64,000 bases of DNA, taken from the NCBI GenBank assembly GCA_037954235.1, contig JBBMOA010000009.1:28759626-28823625 (forward strand), written 5' to 3'. Below are positions 63,057-64,000 of the stretch, piece after piece. A program made the position numbers and the translations under genes. The stretch's first letter is position 1. Each line of letters begins with the position of its first letter. The notes under the pieces are model-generated. The model was not told the origin of the DNA. It saw nothing but the letters and a program-made list of their open reading frames with translations, and made no database searches. Source of the DNA: Aulostomus chinensis. Taxonomy: Eukaryota; Chordata; Actinopteri; Syngnathiformes; Aulostomidae.

Positions 63057-63998
63057 GAGATTTGAAGGCAGTGGCGTAGATGGCCTGAAATGTAATGTGT
63101 TTGTGCTGTTTGTCCTCCATTGTGACTTCGGTGAAGCCAGAGTCTCTCAAAGCCGCCATGTAGTTCTCTGGACGCCAGTTCTCTCCGGGCATCACTCGCT
63201 TTGCTGCCAGAGTGGCCACATGGGAGAGTCTCAGCGTGGTGACCATCAGGCCTCCTGGGCAGTTAAAGAGAGAAAAGACATTCAAATTACAGCTCAAATT
63301 AAATCAGCAACCCGCATGAGCCACATTTACCAGGACGACTACAGGTCCACCTGAACAGGACCCACCTGGCTTCATTACCCGGTGAACCTCCGCCACTCCC
63401 TTCCTCAGGTCCGGCCAGAAGTAGTAGCAGTTGGAATGAAAGACTCGGTCCACGGTGCTGTCCGCCAGCGGCATCGCTGCCACGTCACAGTGGTGCAGAG
63501 ACACTTTCCCAGAGGCCAGGAGCTCCCTCATACGCTCGCTTGCCATCTAAGCAGAAACACCAGACTGGTCAGACAGAAAAGTGTCTCTTGCACCTGCAAC
63601 ACGAACTGAGAAGCTGTCAGCTTTGTTCTGCCAATCACCAGTGGCTGCCTTGATGACGTCATCATTTGGATGGTTGTTGCCATTCTTTTGTTTTACTTGA
63701 ATTTGAAAACTTTAACTCTACTCGGTCAGTATTTATACTTCACCTGGTGCATGAACTCAGAGTAATCCACTCCGATCAGGTGGCCTGAGGGTCCTGTTAA
63801 CAGTTTGGCTGCCGACTGGAGACCCAGACCCGGACCGTGACCCAGTTCCAGCACCGTGTCCCCAGGGTGTATCCCACAAAGCTCCACTGCAGCATCTTCG
63901 AGGACCTGGTTACGCGCTGTGAGGAACTTACTGACCAGCCAGCCGGCTACTGACCGTGTGGGGCGACCCAACTGCTGCCCCAGCTTTTCAGGCCACAT
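63052..63998 (-). CDS. Class I SAM-dependent methyltransferase (UbiE/YdaC-like), three exons
   Basis: Exons in transcript order: 63998-63744, 63546-63366, 63254-63052, giving 212 residues plus stop TAA; intron phases 0 and 1. The first ATG in view is 2 nt from the window edge and may be the true start, but upstream exons cannot be excluded. Motif I is TVLELGHGPGLGL (48-60), the second acidic residue is in GVDYS (Asp 78), then CDVAAMPLADSTVDRVF and EVHRVMKPGG, the standard order of a Rossmann methyltransferase binding S-adenosylmethionine. The C-terminus ends QAIYATAFKSQ. The substrate is unknown; the nearest family I recall is the uncharacterised YdaC/UbiE-like group. The poly(A) signal overlaps the stop codon. 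Confidence 0.85.
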
Positions 63999-64000
63999 CT

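Overview
The window is vertebrate nuclear DNA, almost certainly from a teleost fish. Genes are split by GT-AG introns, (CA)n/(TG)n microsatellites are extremely dense, there is a 2.2 kb GATA-type satellite, and there are dispersed elements of types common in fish. No bacterial, phage or viral gene was seen.

Layout: (1) 1-262, minus: the 5' coding end of an adenosine A1-type GPCR that runs off the left edge. (2) 1414-3250, minus: a five-exon SPI/PU.1-subfamily ETS transcription factor, 272 residues. (3) 3251-20412: about 17 kb without a recognisable gene, holding microsatellites, a SINE-like element with a target-site duplication, a small inverted-repeat element and a 22-bp minisatellite. (4) 20413-58452, plus: all 18 coding exons of lgr6, the R-spondin receptor (968 residues when spliced), with large introns 1 and 2; intron 1 carries the GATA satellite. 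(5) 59907-62204, minus: all six coding exons of ube2t, the Fanconi-anaemia E2 enzyme (191 residues), convergent with lgr6. (6) 63052-63998, minus: three exons of a small SAM-dependent methyltransferase, possibly continuing beyond the right edge.

The lgr6-ube2t neighbourhood is also found on human 1q32, where ADORA1 lies nearby. The neighbours are not an operon and share no pathway: LGR6 acts in R-spondin/Wnt signalling, UBE2T in DNA crosslink repair and the SPI factor probably in blood-cell transcription. The most interesting observations are the SPI-family gene inside the LGR6 linkage group (a possible ohnolog absent from mammals), CA repeats placed directly after several lgr6 splice donors, a last lgr6 intron whose retention would give a membrane-free ectodomain, a His next to the UBE2T catalytic Cys, and a methyltransferase stop codon lying inside its only poly(A) signal.

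Exon boundaries were read by eye from splice signals, reading frame and remembered family sequences; no alignment or transcript data were available.
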